The notes under the pieces are model-generated. The model searched no databases. It worked only from the letters and a program-made list of their open reading frames with translations, and had not been told where the DNA came from. Position numbers and translations under genes: made by a program. Positions 11,976 to 24,063 of a DNA stretch of 64,000 nt are shown here, in pieces. Numbering within the stretch: the stretch's first letter is position 1; every line of letters starts with the position of its first letter. Source of the DNA: Aquatica leii (lineage: Eukaryota; Arthropoda; Insecta; Coleoptera; Lampyridae); the NCBI GenBank assembly GCA_035610365.1, contig CM069432.1, forward strand, positions 278,975,482 through 279,039,481, written 5' to 3'.

Positions 11976-13634
11976 TACACATTGTATTTATTTCTTATCT
12001 ATCAAATGACATTGTTACAAACTTCTTGTTGTTTACAGACCATGCACGACGGCTTCTAATAGAAATAAAAAAAAACTGTTATTCGGAGAGAGGAGTGGTC
12101 TAAGTGAATTTTTATGAGCGCAAGATCAATATCTTGCTGTAGCAGCTCCTGTTTGATTACCGCAGGAGGTTCGAAGCTTGCAATAAATATTAAAGATCTG
12201 TAGAATCAGAGAAAAGAGGAAATAAACAAAATACAATTAACAACAAATCAGATTTACTTAATTTCCACAAGTCGATTAAATCATATACAAAATTCGTAGA
12301 CACACAAGAAATTAACTTGGTTTAACCCCTAATATATTATTTTTTTTAGCTGTTCTGAGCTTTTAGTAGTTTTTTTTTACACACAAAGGTTGTTTGGGTC
12401 ACTTTTGTCCTTTACTTTTTACAAGCTGCAACTCGCATAATCTCGTACAGCGCGGTGTGAGTCACAGCAACAAGTTGAAACCTGCTTGTTGACCTCCAGT
12501 TGTAATGTTAAAAAAAAAAGAAATTAGTAGTTTAATTCGCGAGTATGAAAATTTTCTCGTCGAGTATGAAATTTGTCAGGAGACTCTTTCGCCGAGACTA
12601 TCAAATTTTAGACAGCATTTTTACCTCACTTCCTACTAGACCATCTACGATTTTTTTACTTTTACGCCCGCGTTAACCTTCACCGTTAGATTGTTTCACG
12701 CTACTATTCTAATATGCAATTGCATTTGAAAGGTTAAATCGGGGTGAGTGGTATAAATTTTTATTTATTGAGGGTTTAAATTGACTCGGCTAATTGTCTG
12801 CAGCGGATATTGGTACCCACCAAATGTTTATCGTTATCACCGAAGATAACTAGCAGGTGGCCTCGTTGGAAACTTCCCATGACGTCTCATTATTGATAAC
12901 GTCATTATCGTATCTACCGTCAAGGGTTGGAAACAGACAGAACAATTTCTTTTTGGAAGAATAATTACGACAAACACTGGGGAAAATTTATGCTGTTAAT
13001 TCAAAAGGAAACGCTGCGCATTTGCGTTCTTAATGATTGGATATTAAGGAAACCTTTTATTTGAGTTAACATTGGATGCTCGGTTAGATTGGGTTTAATA
13101 TTACTTTTTAGGTACATCAAGTACGGAGATTAGCTAATATCTTTACTGAGGTAAAACCTAACTGGGAGTATTACTTTGTACTTCGGTGGTCATGTCGTTT
13201 ATGACCGTACGTACATGTTAAGTTAACACAATTAATAATGCTTTTGTGCTTCACGAACTTATAAGCAGTGCGCGTTGAGTTTCGAAGGCTTAAATTGTTT
13301 AGTTTGTCTACAATTTAAAGATTTGTAAATATAAATTCAGACGTTATGTTTATGTAACTGTTTAGACCGACAGAGTCAGCTTGTTGTACGGTGTGTTGCT
13401 CGCTATTCGGCGCAACATATAATTCATTTGCGTAACGTGTAAATATTGTCGAGAACATTTATATGCCTTCTAATAATAATCACACATAACAAAGCCTGCG
13501 GTCCCTCTCCGAAGAAGCTGTGCTAGCCGTTGCTTCGTTTTGTTACAAGAAGACCAGCGTAATAATTTATTCTTTGCGGATCAACTCAAGAAACCTGAGT
13601 TTCTCGTAACACAGTATTTTATATTTCACAGCAC
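11976..13634. other. Unassigned sequence, no gene seen
   Basis: About 1.65 kb. No open frame over 60 codons apart from chance ones and no repeat that I could match elsewhere. The part from about 13340 to 13634 is somewhat richer in GC and may be the 5' flank of the piggyBac fragment that follows. Confidence 0.3.
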
Positions 13635-13709
13635 TTGCATATCGTTCAGTTAGTGTTCAGTCTTAGTTCTGCGTATGTACATCTTGTCCGGAGTAACCTT
13701 TATTTTATT

Positions 13710-14125
13710 ATGACTTCAAAACAATACAAATTGGTGCCTCCTTTGACACAAATAGAAGAAAAAATGAGCAATTCAGACGATGAAATATTTGATTTTCATG
13801 ATTCTTCTGATGAATGGGATCCATCTGAAGAAGAGGACTGCTCAAAAATTGAGGATCATATTTTCGTTTGTTCAAAACGTGACTCAGAAGAGGAACAATT
13901 AGAAATTTTAAAGGTAACATCCGAAACTATACTAAGATAAGCCTTCGCTATTACATCCGAAACTATGTTATTAAAAGACAAACCAATTGAATGGCCTTCT
14001 GAACCTCCTACACATCAAAGGAAACTTGCTGCGCACAACGTTCTTACAATGACACGTAGACTTACTAGGTACACCATTTTGAGGGTGAAAGACAAGTTAT
14101 CTGTTTTTATGGTTCGATGGATTGA
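13710..14125 (+). pseudogene. piggyBac-like transposase N-terminal fragment (piggyBac-3)
   Basis: The in-frame ATG at 13710 gives MTSKQYKLVPPLTQIEEKMS, then an acidic run DDEIFDFHDSSDEWDPSEEE typical of piggyBac N termini. After a stop at 13938 a second frame (13965 on) reads EWPSEPPTHQRKLAAHNVLT and RYTILRVKDKLSVFM, the start of the DDE_Tnp_1_7 domain. The bases CATCCGAAACTAT occur on both sides of the break (13919 and 13955), suggesting a small local duplication. The fragment ends near 14125, where LINE sequence begins, so the catalytic core is absent. It differs in sequence from the other two piggyBac copies in the window. Confidence 0.75.
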
Positions 14126-15640
14126 TAATCAATCACATCGGTTGTGTGGAGCCAGGACTATAATCCAGATTTGTGCTTCGTTTCAAGGGTTGGAAGAGAC
14201 AGACCTTTAACAGCCACAAGAAGAGTCTCCTCAGACATTCCCCATATCCAACACTGACCAATGGTCATCAATGTGGGTGTGTCCATTCTAATCATCAAGT
14301 CATACCAACGACCAAGGTGGAACTTTAAAAAGGCAAATTGGGCCAAATATTTTGAACAACTAGACGACATCTTGAGTTAGTGGAAACTACAAAAGATTTG
14401 TCGCGGCAGTAATGAACTCTGCTAAAACAGCTATCCCTAGAAGCTATTGCAGGGAGTACATACCCAGCTGGAACCAGAACTGTGAGGATCTGTGTGCGGA
14501 ATGCTTGGAAAGCAAAGAGCGTGAAATTGCTGACAAACTATTGCATGACTTGGGTATAGCAAGAAAACAAAAAAGGATAGAAATTGTCGAAAACCTTCAC
14601 TGTCGAAAATCTAGTCGACAAGCTTGGTCTCTGCTGCCCATCTGATTAAAGAATTAAAGAAGTTCCACCCAATACTATTGCATTACATATAGTCTCTACA
14701 TCTAGAGCCCCTCGAGATCGACCACATACAACCAAAGTGAAAAAGGAACTGAGCGATCTGAAGAAGAAATGCGCGATGGACTCATGCATACTCAAGTGAT
14801 TTCTTCATAACCAAAATAAAAAGTGCTTTAAAAGAAATGAAGCTGGTTAAAGCACCGGCCTTTGACGGCATGTGGCATGTAGGACAGTGGCTTGCAAAAT
14901 TTTTACGACCAACATTCCATCATCCCTTAAACGAGCTAAGATCATTGCTATCCTCAAACCTGGCAAAACAAAAGATAAGCCTGAAAACTACAGCCCTATC
15001 TCTCTACTTAGGATAGTCTACAAGTTGGTAGAAAGACTGATACTCAATAGAATTAGCCTGGTAATACTCGCAAATATCCATTTTGAGCAGGCAGGTTTTC
15101 GATCTCAAAGAAGCTGTTTTCTTGCAACATACATTGAATTTGACTTTTAAAAGAACCGCAAGATAGCTGCAGCATACGATACCGTTTGGAGACAGGGACT
15201 AAATAAACTGATTGGAGCTAATCCTTGTAAAAGCGTGATCAACCTTGTTTGATAACATGCCCTCAAATAGAACTGTCTAAGTTATAATAGGAATTACAAG
15301 AAGTAAACAAATAAAGCTCAACAACGGACTCCCACAAGGATCTGTTTAGGCATCTATATTCTATAGCATGTACGTATATTGCTGACATTCCTACAATCAG
15401 ATCACGTAGGTTTGACTATGCAGACAATTGGGCCCTAGCAACAGACCAAAATAATATAGAAACCGCCGAGATAACTCTGAAAATTGACCTAACAGCACTT
15501 AATGAGTACTTCGAGAAAACGAGACTCCAACCTAGTGCTACAAAAACAGAGGTGTCATCTTTGTACCTAAATAACAAACCGGGAGCTGCGAGTGAGAAGA
15601 ATTTGTTAGATAATAATCTAGTAAACAATAGTGACTTGTT
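14126..15640 (+). pseudogene. Jockey-like LINE ORF2 fragment
   Basis: A non-LTR retrotransposon ORF2 that begins inside the endonuclease. Around 14150-14400 the text has YNPDLCFVS-like, RVGRDRPLTATRRVSSDIPH and RPRWNFKKANWAKYFEQLDD. At 14412-14642 comes AIPRSYCREYIPSWNQNCED and SSRQAWSLLP. RT blocks follow: RAKIIAILKPGKTKDKPENY and LLRIVYKLVERLILNRISL (14930-15060), QAGFRSQRS, and AAYDTVWRQGL in a shifted frame. The active site near 15415 reads YADNWAL, so the second Asp of YADD is Asn. Text continues to LYLNNKPGAASEKNL and stops where copia sequence begins (about 15640), without a 3' UTR or poly(A). It is truncated on both sides. Confidence 0.8.
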
Positions 15641-16037
15641 CGTTTGGTCTGTAAATATGACAGTTTTTTAACTGCAAGTGAAGTTTGGTAGAATTACACA
15701 GTCTATATGATGACAATACCGAGGACAAAACATATATGTTTGTATGAAATTTTTTAGTTATATAAAGCAGGCTGATGATATTGCAAAGCATACGTTGAAA
15801 CTCAAGAATTTGTGGTATGATCTACAAAAATAAATCTCTAAGAACAACATAACTATTGGAAAAACGTGTAAGTACGAATTGCTTAGAATTCTACTAATTT
15901 GTAAAATTCGAAAGACATTGCCTACTGAGTAGTAGTAGTTTGCTTGCTGTTACAAGTAATGTTCTGTTTTACAAAAATGATAAAAACTATTGATAAATTG
16001 ATAACGGAGCAACTAATTATATTACCAACCAAAGTGA
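15641..16037 (+). pseudogene. Ty1/copia gag fragment (part 1 of a split element)
   Basis: TASEVW at 15670, then NFFSYIKQADDIAKHTLKLK and NLWYDLQK, matches the UBN2-type gag domain of Ty1/copia elements, which begins with xSEVWxxL and has the FFxYKxxxxDDxxxHxxxLxxL pattern. The frame contains stops. It breaks at 16037, where an LTR-like repeat has inserted; copia sequence resumes at about 18256. Confidence 0.7.
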
Positions 16038-18255
16038 TGTAACGAAACGGCAGAAGTGACCGTCATTGTTTTAAAAATTATAAAAAAATTGTGTCAATTA
16101 CGCGTGAGCTTTGGACGCTAGGCTGCGTAACAAAACACAGAATGAAAACCGCTGTTAAAACTGCAAATTTCTGTCGCGACCCGTTCCTGTTAGAAACCCT
16201 CTCCTCCACGACGTAGTCCTGGTACCTGTGTTTACCCGATTAATATTTTGCTATGTATCTGGGTAATTCTTTGTTGAAGTTATCCTGATACCGTAAATCA
16301 GTTTAAACCAACTAACTAAGACCTGCTTTTGTACCCTGACATTTCCGAACAAGACCGGTTTTTGAATCTCGCTACTCTCACGATTTTTGCATTTAATTTT
16401 CTGTTGTGTATAAGAACCCCTTGTCACGTCAAAATACCTTCCCTCAGTGTTGACCATAAGTTTTCGCTTTATCTAGTGCTACTTGCAACGACCGAACGTC
16501 AGTCCCATAAGAAAATTAATAAATTGCTCGCACCAGGTTGGTGTAGGTTTTGTTGAACGTGAACTAAATCTACCCGTTACTTTCAAAGACACGTTTTCAT
16601 CCCTTAATGTAGTTTAGGTTGCCGTATTGATTTGTTACAAGCTTTTTCGGTTTTACGAACCTTGCACGGCCAACTTACAATAGTCGGGATGAGGGGACGT
16701 TCAAAGAAACAGTAAATATGCTTAAGGGCGCCAGAGCTGATCCAAAGTAACTTTTCTATCTTGCTCAGGACAGAACGGTTCACACTTGTAACACGATGTT
16801 AGGTTCGTAACCCTATTACTCGGCTGTTCGAGTAGTCAACGTTGGTTATTAACTGAAGACGAGTCAAAGAGGAAGGTATGTTGTCATAAAAGAGCAAATA
16901 ACCACCATAACAACTTTAATTTAGAATAGTAGGATTATCACAGGTATCTCGAATTCTCATTACAGAGATGCCAGTCGTATTGGCAACACACAATACATCA
17001 GTAAACTACAGTGAAATAAATAGCGAAGAATAGTTCGTAGTAAATATGGTTCGTGTACAATATGCGAAATACACAAAATAATTAGTAATATGGCATTACA
17101 GACAATCACACAGTGATAATAAATTACTACAGTAATATTAACCTATCGTAACAAGTCGTGGTAATACATCGTAGGCCAAGTATACAAAGGAAGTACTAAT
17201 ATGACCTTATTGATAGTAAAACATCGAGACTAATTACGAAATTAATATAGTATTAACGTTAATTACTCGTTGGTAGTACACAGCCTGCGCAACTCAAAAT
17301 AAGTAAAAAAAAATTACTACCTAACTGGTAAACAACAGTATTAATAATTACCGCACATATATTAGCAAGAGTTTCGTGAGTGACCTTTCTGACAACGAAT
17401 CAAATACATCAAATCACTTACCCCTAAACAGGAACTTTCACTCGTACGAAGAAAGCGCTTTCCTCGGCAAGCAATCCTGTAAACACTCTTAAATAGCAAG
17501 TCGTGTCAAACTAATTCCTCACGAAAGTGAAATCTACAAAATGATTAGTTATATTTAACGCAAGTACATAAAGCCTAACCCGGTCGTCGTATGCTGTTAT
17601 ACCCCGACGAAAACGGTGGTTACGCAGGTATCTGCCGCCTGAGTAGAATCTCGACAATTGTAGTTAGCTTCGGTACATTAAATTGTAGCCATATGTCGTA
17701 TGCCTCGGATTATATTCGTCCGACGAAATTATTATTCGAAATTGATTCTTCACCAATAGTTATCGACTAGGAACAGATGCCCGCACGTGGCGGAACGGCA
17801 ATCAAATTACGAGAAATTACAACAGAGTTTTAATAAATGACAGCTATTAGCTTACCCGGTGACGACTCAAACGTATTATAAGCGTAATACCCTTATAAAT
17901 TGGTCCCCATTACGGTGGATGGTCTTAGAAAATTTAATTGCAAGCCTCACCGGCCATTTTATGCAGTTGTCAAGTTAAAGAATTCGTCGTAAATGACAGT
18001 CACGCGTAAAGATCGGTAGGGGGCGTCCAAACCGGAATCTAATTTCAAGTCAATATACATAGGCGTACGTAATGAAAATTTCGTTCGTAACAGATTGATC
18101 ACGCAAAACAAGTTGGCCCAGGATTTTTTTACGTTCGGCATCGCTGCGCTTTGGTTTTGGACTGAGGTCTCTAAAATCAGTAATTTAAGTCAATAATTTA
18201 TTTCCAAGACACTCACTCGAACTTAACGTACCGGAAGCTTCCGTTTGCCATTACA
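16038..18255 (+). mobile_element. LTR-like repeat A, interrupted by a solo LTR
   Basis: It begins TGTAACGAAACGGCAGAAG and ends GCCATTACA, with imperfectly inverted ends (TGTAA...TTACA) as in LTRs. A second copy without the insert lies at 37370-38057. Conserved landmarks in both copies: GCGTGAGCTTTGGAC, CTGATACCGTAA, TGTATAAGAAC (TATA-like) followed by CCCTCAGTGT (arthropod initiator-like TCAGT), CGCTTTATCTAGTGCTA, GTTGAACGTGAACTAAATCT, CGGACTGA and GTCAATAATT. It is non-coding. Flanking target duplications are not evident (GTGA before, ATTA after), so calling it an LTR is an inference from ends and promoter-like signals. It sits inside the copia relic. Confidence 0.7.
16633..18092 (-). mobile_element. 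Solo LTR X1, 1,460 bp, TSD GATT
   Basis: In minus orientation it starts TGTTACGAACGAAATTTTC and ends AAAAGCTTGTAACA, the TGTTAC...GTAACA ends usual for insect gypsy and BEL LTRs. It is flanked by GATT at 16629-16632 and 18093-18096, a 4-bp target duplication. It interrupts repeat A; the uninterrupted order is visible in copy B near 37890-37905. A diverged second copy lies at 18745-19929 in the opposite orientation. No internal coding part remains, so it is a recombined solo LTR. Confidence 0.85.
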
Positions 18256-18744
18256 ATTAGTTTTAAAGTTATGTATAGCCACCACTAAGTCAGTACAGCA
18301 AATGGAAATTCAGTGGCAGCCTTGGGTCACAATACGATTACAGTGGAATCTTGTATAAACAAGAAAAAAAATGAGTTTTTACTACAAAATGTATGATATG
18401 TGCTAAGTATAAAGAAGAATTTGTTTTCAACTATGTTTTAAGCTGTTTGGAGAAACAATTTTAACAAAACCAACGGGAGGCTTCTACAAACTAAATATGA
18501 AAAGCATAAAGCCTTCTTTACTACTTGAAGTAAATTTAGCTATCAACAATGATGTGCTACAGCAATACCATAAAAGATTCGGACATCAAAATAAGAGAAA
18601 TGCAAAAACGGTTTTCAAGCGCAAACTAGATATAGACGTTGACCTAGATGGTGAACTTTGTGAAGACTGTTATAATGAAAAGCTCATGTTGTAAAATTCA
18701 GAACTAGAAAATGAACCCAAATACCTGGTGATCGTATATACACT
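18256..18744 (+). pseudogene. Ty1/copia fragment, GAG-pre-integrase domain (part 2)
   Basis: The open frame at 18497-18691 reads MKSIKPSLLLEVNLAINNDV, then QQYHKRFGHQNKR and LDGELCEDCYNEK. This is the H-x3-H / C-x2-C zinc-binding GAG-pre-integrase domain that precedes the copia integrase core (H of YHKRFGH, then CEDC). It follows GGFYKLN, the usual lead-in. It ends at 18744 next to LTR X2; just before this the frame reads PGDRIYT, the start of the integrase core. Several bases of the core are missing between this part and part 3. Confidence 0.85.
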
Positions 18745-19929
18745 GTGTTACGTGCAAAATTTTTATAACGCAATACCCTGTATATTGAGTTAAAATTAGA
18801 TTCTGGTTTTGACGCCCTCTGCTGATATTTTCTTGTGACTGTGATTTTACGACGAAGTCGTTAAGCTGACAACTGCATAAAATGGCCTGTTTCGCTTAAA
18901 GAAAATTTTTGAGTATAATGGAAATCAAATTATAACTTCATTACGTATTTAAAATAATTTATTCGTCACAGGGTAAGATATTTATATCCGTTTTGTTAGA
19001 ATTCTTTTGTAATTTCTTCTTAATTTGATAGCCGCTCCGCCACACTTTGGCCACATGTTTCTATTCACTGAAGAATAATGAGGGAAAAATAGCGATAAAT
19101 ATCTTCATGGGACGAGTATAACTTTATAAGGCCTACGTTTAAAACTAAAAAAAAACCGAAGACAAGAACTTTTCTTCGAGATCCTACTCATGCGGAAAAC
19201 ATCTGCGAAACCAACTTTCGTTGAATGTGTACAACAGCATTCGATAATCGGGTTCTGTTATGTGTACTTTCTTTTAGCAGTAATAAACAATTTTGTAGAT
19301 CTTGCTTTCGTGAGTCATTGTATTGACACGATTTGCTATTCAAATTTATTCCAGGCTCACTTACCGGGGAAAACGTTTTCTTCGCTCAAGTAGGTATTGG
19401 ATTGTGGGTAAGTTTATTTAATTATTTTGTCGCTGTCAGAAAAGTCACTCACGGAACTTTTGTTCATGTTAATTTCCGTAATTACGATTATTGTTGCAAT
19501 ACCATTAAGGTAATTTCAGTAATCATTTTGTGTTTATCGCATGCTGAGTAAAAACTATATTTATTACGAAATTTTCTTCGCTTTTCGCTTCGACTTAACC
19601 TATGTATTGTGTGTTGCCGATATTTCTGGCATTTATGAATTGAGAATTAGATATACTCTTGTTAATATTATACGTTACTAAATTAAAGTTTTTATACCTG
19701 TTAATCTTGCTTTTATGGTAACATACCTTTCTCTTTTAATTGTGGTTACCCGAACACCAGAGTAACAAGGATTACGAACCTAAAAATTCGTTACAAGTTT
19801 GGACCGTCTGTCTTGATCAAGGCAGAAGTGTTAATTATAAATGATCTGGCGCCCTTAATTATTATTCACTTGAAACTCCCCTATCTCCGACTGTATGAGT
19901 TGGCCGTGCAAGGTTTCTGGTTATCACTA
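18745..19929 (+). mobile_element. LTR X2, diverged plus-strand copy of X1
   Basis: It begins (G)TGTTACGTGCAAAATTTTTA and runs to GGCCGTGCAAGGTTTCTGG and the following bases. Over its length it matches the reverse complement of 16655-18092. Shared blocks include AAATTAGATTC, GACAACTGCATAAAATGGCC, TTTCGTGAG, GTCACTCACG, TGTATTGTGTGTTGCC, GATTACGAACCTAA, CTGGCGCCCTTAA and GTTGGCCGTGCAAGG. CACT precedes it (18741-18744) and recurs at 19925-19928, a possible target duplication. The copia integrase frame is interrupted at exactly this point. Confidence 0.8.
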
Positions 19930-20780
19930 CAAGGTCTTGTTCAAGGACAATTTCAGCAGGTACCGGTTTATCTATTTTATTAGATGCAAATCAGAAATGG
20001 CAGAAAAACTGGGTCTAGCTTTGGTTTAAGCAGAAGCAGAAAAATATATTACAGAGGAACTTCTGTCAGACAATTGTGGCAAATTTGACAACAACGAAGT
20101 TAGAAAAAACCTAGGCCACTGTGGCGTCAGACAGAGATTAATCATGCCACACAGTCGACATCAGAACGGGTGTTCAAAAAGAGAGAATATGACTGTTGTG
20201 GAGCTTGCAAGGGCTATAATGTACGCCAAAGAAGGATTATTTGATTAAACGTTTTGGACGGAAATGGTCAGTGCGGCGGTGTATATCTTGAACGTAAGAA
20301 CACAATCAGAAGTAGGTGGTAAATCCCCGTTTCAAGCTCGATATCCAAAGAAGCGTAACTTGAAACATCTAAGATATATAGGCAGCACTTGTTATGCTCA
20401 GGTTCCTAAAAATAGACAAGAAGGCTTGTAAAGATATGCTTATTTGTTGTTAAAATGATGATAGCTATAGAATTTGGTCTACAAAACAAAAGAAATTTGT
20501 TAAACCAATTTTTGATGCAGTTAAATCTGTAGAAGTTTCAAAACAAATAGAAAATACAGGCCTTTCGCAACCAATTAAGTTTGTTAATGACGAAGAAGAA
20601 TTAAACAATTTATGCAATAATGAAGATGTTGAAGATCGGACAGAAGAAAAAGACATGATTGCAGAAGATGATCAAATTCAAGATCAAACTGATCAAAATC
20701 TTAGGTTAACAGAACCGTCACGAACAGGGGATGGACCTGGCCTAATATAGTAGAACAAGATCCGGAAGATAACTTTTAAA
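19930..20780 (+). pseudogene. Ty1/copia integrase C-terminal part (part 3)
   Basis: The plus frame reads VLFKDNFSRYRFIYFIRCKS, EELLSDNCGKFDNNEVRKN (integrase DNGGEF-type block with the second catalytic Asp retained), MPHSRHQNGCSKRENMTVVE (HQNGxxERxNxTxxE block with the catalytic Glu), ARAIMYAKEGL, WTEMVSAAVYILNVRTQSEV, KSPFQARYPKKRNLKHLRYI and GSTCYAQVPK. After that it passes into an acidic linker rich in E, D and Q (about 20520-20700). RT and RNase H are not seen; the copy is truncated. A stop at 20015 and others later show it is dead. Confidence 0.9.
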
Positions 20781-23619
20781 CGAGAAAACAATTAAAACAG
20801 AAAACACAATTAAGAAAATCTGTTCGTTTTTTAATCTACAATATCTTTAATTGTCTTGCATTCCATGTTTCTACATTTTGCATTTATGTAATTATTTAAT
20901 CTTTATTTAGTTAGAGACAAATCCTAACCGTTATAAGCAGGTACACTTTCATAAACCTTTGTAAAAATAGATTTTACAAAAATGTACCATTGACAAGTTC
21001 CAAGTATGCACAAAATTTTACGTTTTTAAAATTATAAAAAAGTTATGTATTTAAAATGTTTCAACAAGTAATAAATCGCTTAACTATTATGATAATGATG
21101 ATGAACCACTTTTAAACAGTCTTGATCAAAAACATAATTTTTTATTAATTTAAGCTATATTATCAAAACGTACCTATTATAGTATAATTGATGGGACCCT
21201 TTTACAATAATTAAAAATGATAGGTTGTCAATATTATATCTAATTTAATTTTACGTGGTAATTCAATATTGATTATCCTATATAAATTCAACGTCTTTTT
21301 TACATGGTTTTACTACATTGGCTAATAATAAACTGCCAATATTGTAACAAGACCATATGGTTCCAACTTTGTGTGCTACTAGGGTTGTTATTAAATCTTA
21401 AACAAAGTAATATGGAATTAAAACGTACTTATCTCGTTATGGACCGCTATATAAAAGGTACTTCTCGAGAAAACATCTCCTTTACTAATAACTGAGCGTT
21501 CTTTTGAGCGCCTGCTATGCACGGAAAACCTATCAAGGCATTTATTTTTACAGCGTTTGCAAGATGTACATATTTGGTGGGAATGTTATAGTAAACACGT
21601 TGTCTTTAAATTCTTCATTAGTGTGAATAACGCATTTTTGCAAATTACCGCACTAAACAAAACATCCCAAGCATATTTTGCGGTGATGATTTTTTTTTGA
21701 GGTACTTGGACCACACTGTTTCTAGCATTTCAATTAATAATCTTTCTATTTTTCCTGTGTATACGTTAACTAAAGTACATCACAAAACTTTATACGCCAT
21801 TTTACCGTTGCCGAGGTGCATTTACGGAAATAACCCGTTTTGTTACAGAATACAAACGTGGACCGGATTTAACACCAGATTCGCATTCAAATAATACTAC
21901 ACTAATAATTACGTTTATTATAGTAAATCATAATATTTGTTTTTAATTATTAAATGTTTTAGATCGACATTTGCCGCCCTGAACTTCTATCACCTTTAAA
22001 AATTGGCGCCCGAGCATGAACTTAATATGTTTTAATAAAAGAAAAGTTTAAAATATGCATTAGCATATGCAAGTACGCAAATGCATAACTATCCAAAATC
22101 TAATTTTAATACTTTTCTAAGTTACATCTGTATGTGCTAAAACGTACTTTTATGGAAGATTAAGAATGAGAGGAATTTTTTATCATCAAAAACTAATTAT
22201 CCTAACATTCTTTACGCCTTCTATATACACACTGCATTTAGAAAATTGTTAAATTATAAGAACGTACATGATTTGTTAATTGTGTCTTGAAAAATAAGCA
22301 ATAAAAATTTTAAACCACATTAAAATGAAACTTGTTTTTAAACTGCTTAAATTTTATTTCATAAACAAATAGAAGCATTATATTAAAATAACCATTGCTG
22401 AATAATTACATTTATTTTTCGTAACTTCTAAAATAAATAAGTAACTAAATATTTTGTTATAATTTTCATAGAATAATAACACAAATTGGAAATTTATTGT
22501 AAAAATATTATTTTATAATTTTGCGTTTGCTGTATTACTGTACATATAAATATTTATTATTTAAACCGTTTTTATTGTAGTGGATATAACTAAAACTTCG
22601 CGTTATATATTTGCAGAAAATTAACCATGCTCTATTAAGAAGGGTGTAATATACCTCTGAGAATATTATTCTAAGCAGCCACAAATTACATAGTTAATGT
22701 ACCATTATGTTAAGTTCTCTAATAATAAACGTAGTATATTTTACAAACCGTAAATCAATAATTAAATTTAGAAACACAAGGCGTAGCGTAATTTAATTTA
22801 CACTTGGCGTTGAATTAATACTTTCACGTGCATCATTTTTTCTAAGTACGAACGGTTGACAAATAAGATGTGACGGAAAATAAGTGGAGATCTCACGACA
22901 GCCTTAGAGAAACAAATTGCAAGGACGATTTATACGAGAAAGTCTCTTGAGATTGCAAACAATAAAGAACGGGACATTTTATTTTCGAAAGATGTGGCTA
23001 ACCTCGTAATCATGACATTCCAATTACTCTATAAAAACTTGAAATTTAGATTCTAAATTTTAAATATGATCAAGGGCTCTTATTATTTAAAGCGATCGTT
23101 TATTATGTAAAAATTTGTTATAATATGCTTTTTTTAGATTAAAATATGCTTTTTTTTTAGATTAAAAAAAAAAGTTTTTGTATTGTTGCCACAATTTTTT
23201 AATTGATAAAACCCATTTTTTGTTAGTAAAAACGATAAACCTCAACTTAAAAATTAACCATTGCTTAAAAATACAACTTTAATAAATTAAATATAAAACT
23301 AAAAACTAAAACTTAGAAATTGCGATTTTGACTTAGACACTTTTCGGTTTCTGCTATCTTTATTTTTGTTTTTAAATTTTAAATTATTAAATTCAGCAAT
23401 TTTTGGAAAATTTATGAAAAATTACTAATTTGTTTCTAAATTTTAGTGGAGAGAACTGAAGTAAGTTCTTGACCACAGTTACGGATTCAGCAACTGCATC
23501 TTCATCTTTATCTTTTAGACTTTTAAGACCTTTTTATTTTATTTTATTTTATTGTTGGAGTTTCTTTTCTTTTTTTTTTCTTAAATAAGTATTTAGTGTA
23601 AGCATCTAAAGTATCTCTG

Positions 23620-23778
23620 TTTTGATTGAAGGGTTAAGTGGTAGAGCAGAGGCTGAATATAATTTCAGTCACTGAACTTCGCCCTATTGGTAATGTAATC
23701 TAATTAATTATATTTATTTCTGTACATACTTATAAAAAATTACCAATAAAAGACATTATTATTATTATTATTATTATA
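23620..23778 (+). repeat. LINE/SINE-type 3' tail with (ATT)n
   Basis: TTGAAGGGTTAAGTGGTAGA, GCAGAGGCTG, ACTTCGCCCTATTGG and then AATAAAAGACATTATTATTA, extending into a run of about seven ATT units (about 23755-23778), is the layout of a non-LTR element 3' end with a trinucleotide tail. No coding part is attached, so it is a 5'-truncated or SINE-like copy. Confidence 0.55.
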
Positions 23779-23835
23779 GTACGTAGTAAAAAAAATCTTG
23801 AAAAACCAGTGCTACTGCTGCTAAATAACAATTCG

Positions 23836-24063
23836 CACAGCATGTAATGTACCAATTGGGGAGGTGAGAAAAAAATTATAATCTTAGACGTTTGGCTTAC
23901 CATTCGGCTAGCTTCGCCGCAGATGGTCGTGGGTTAGATGATTTTTAAAAAAAGCATTCTTCCGATAAGCCAATTCTTTTGGCGACATATTTTCTTAGGG
24001 ATGAGTAATGTACTGAACCTCTAGGCTAGAGAAAAGGAAATCCCAGACCCGCAATCTCCAAAG
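23836..24063 (-). repeat. Dispersed repeat D, copy 1 (inverse of 59355-59592)
   Basis: Read on the minus strand this contains GATTGCGGGTCTGGGATTTC, AGCCTAGAGG, CATCTGCGGCGAAGCTAGCC, GAATGGTAAGCCAAACGTCT and CACCTCCCCAATTGG. The same order occurs on the plus strand at 59355-59592. Non-coding, class unknown. Confidence 0.75.

Noticed and set aside
21996-22012. TGGCGCCCGAGCATG as a retrotransposon primer binding site
   Set aside because: No LTR end (CA) precedes it and no gag or pol follows. TGGCGCC also occurs inside LTR X1 and X2 without that role.
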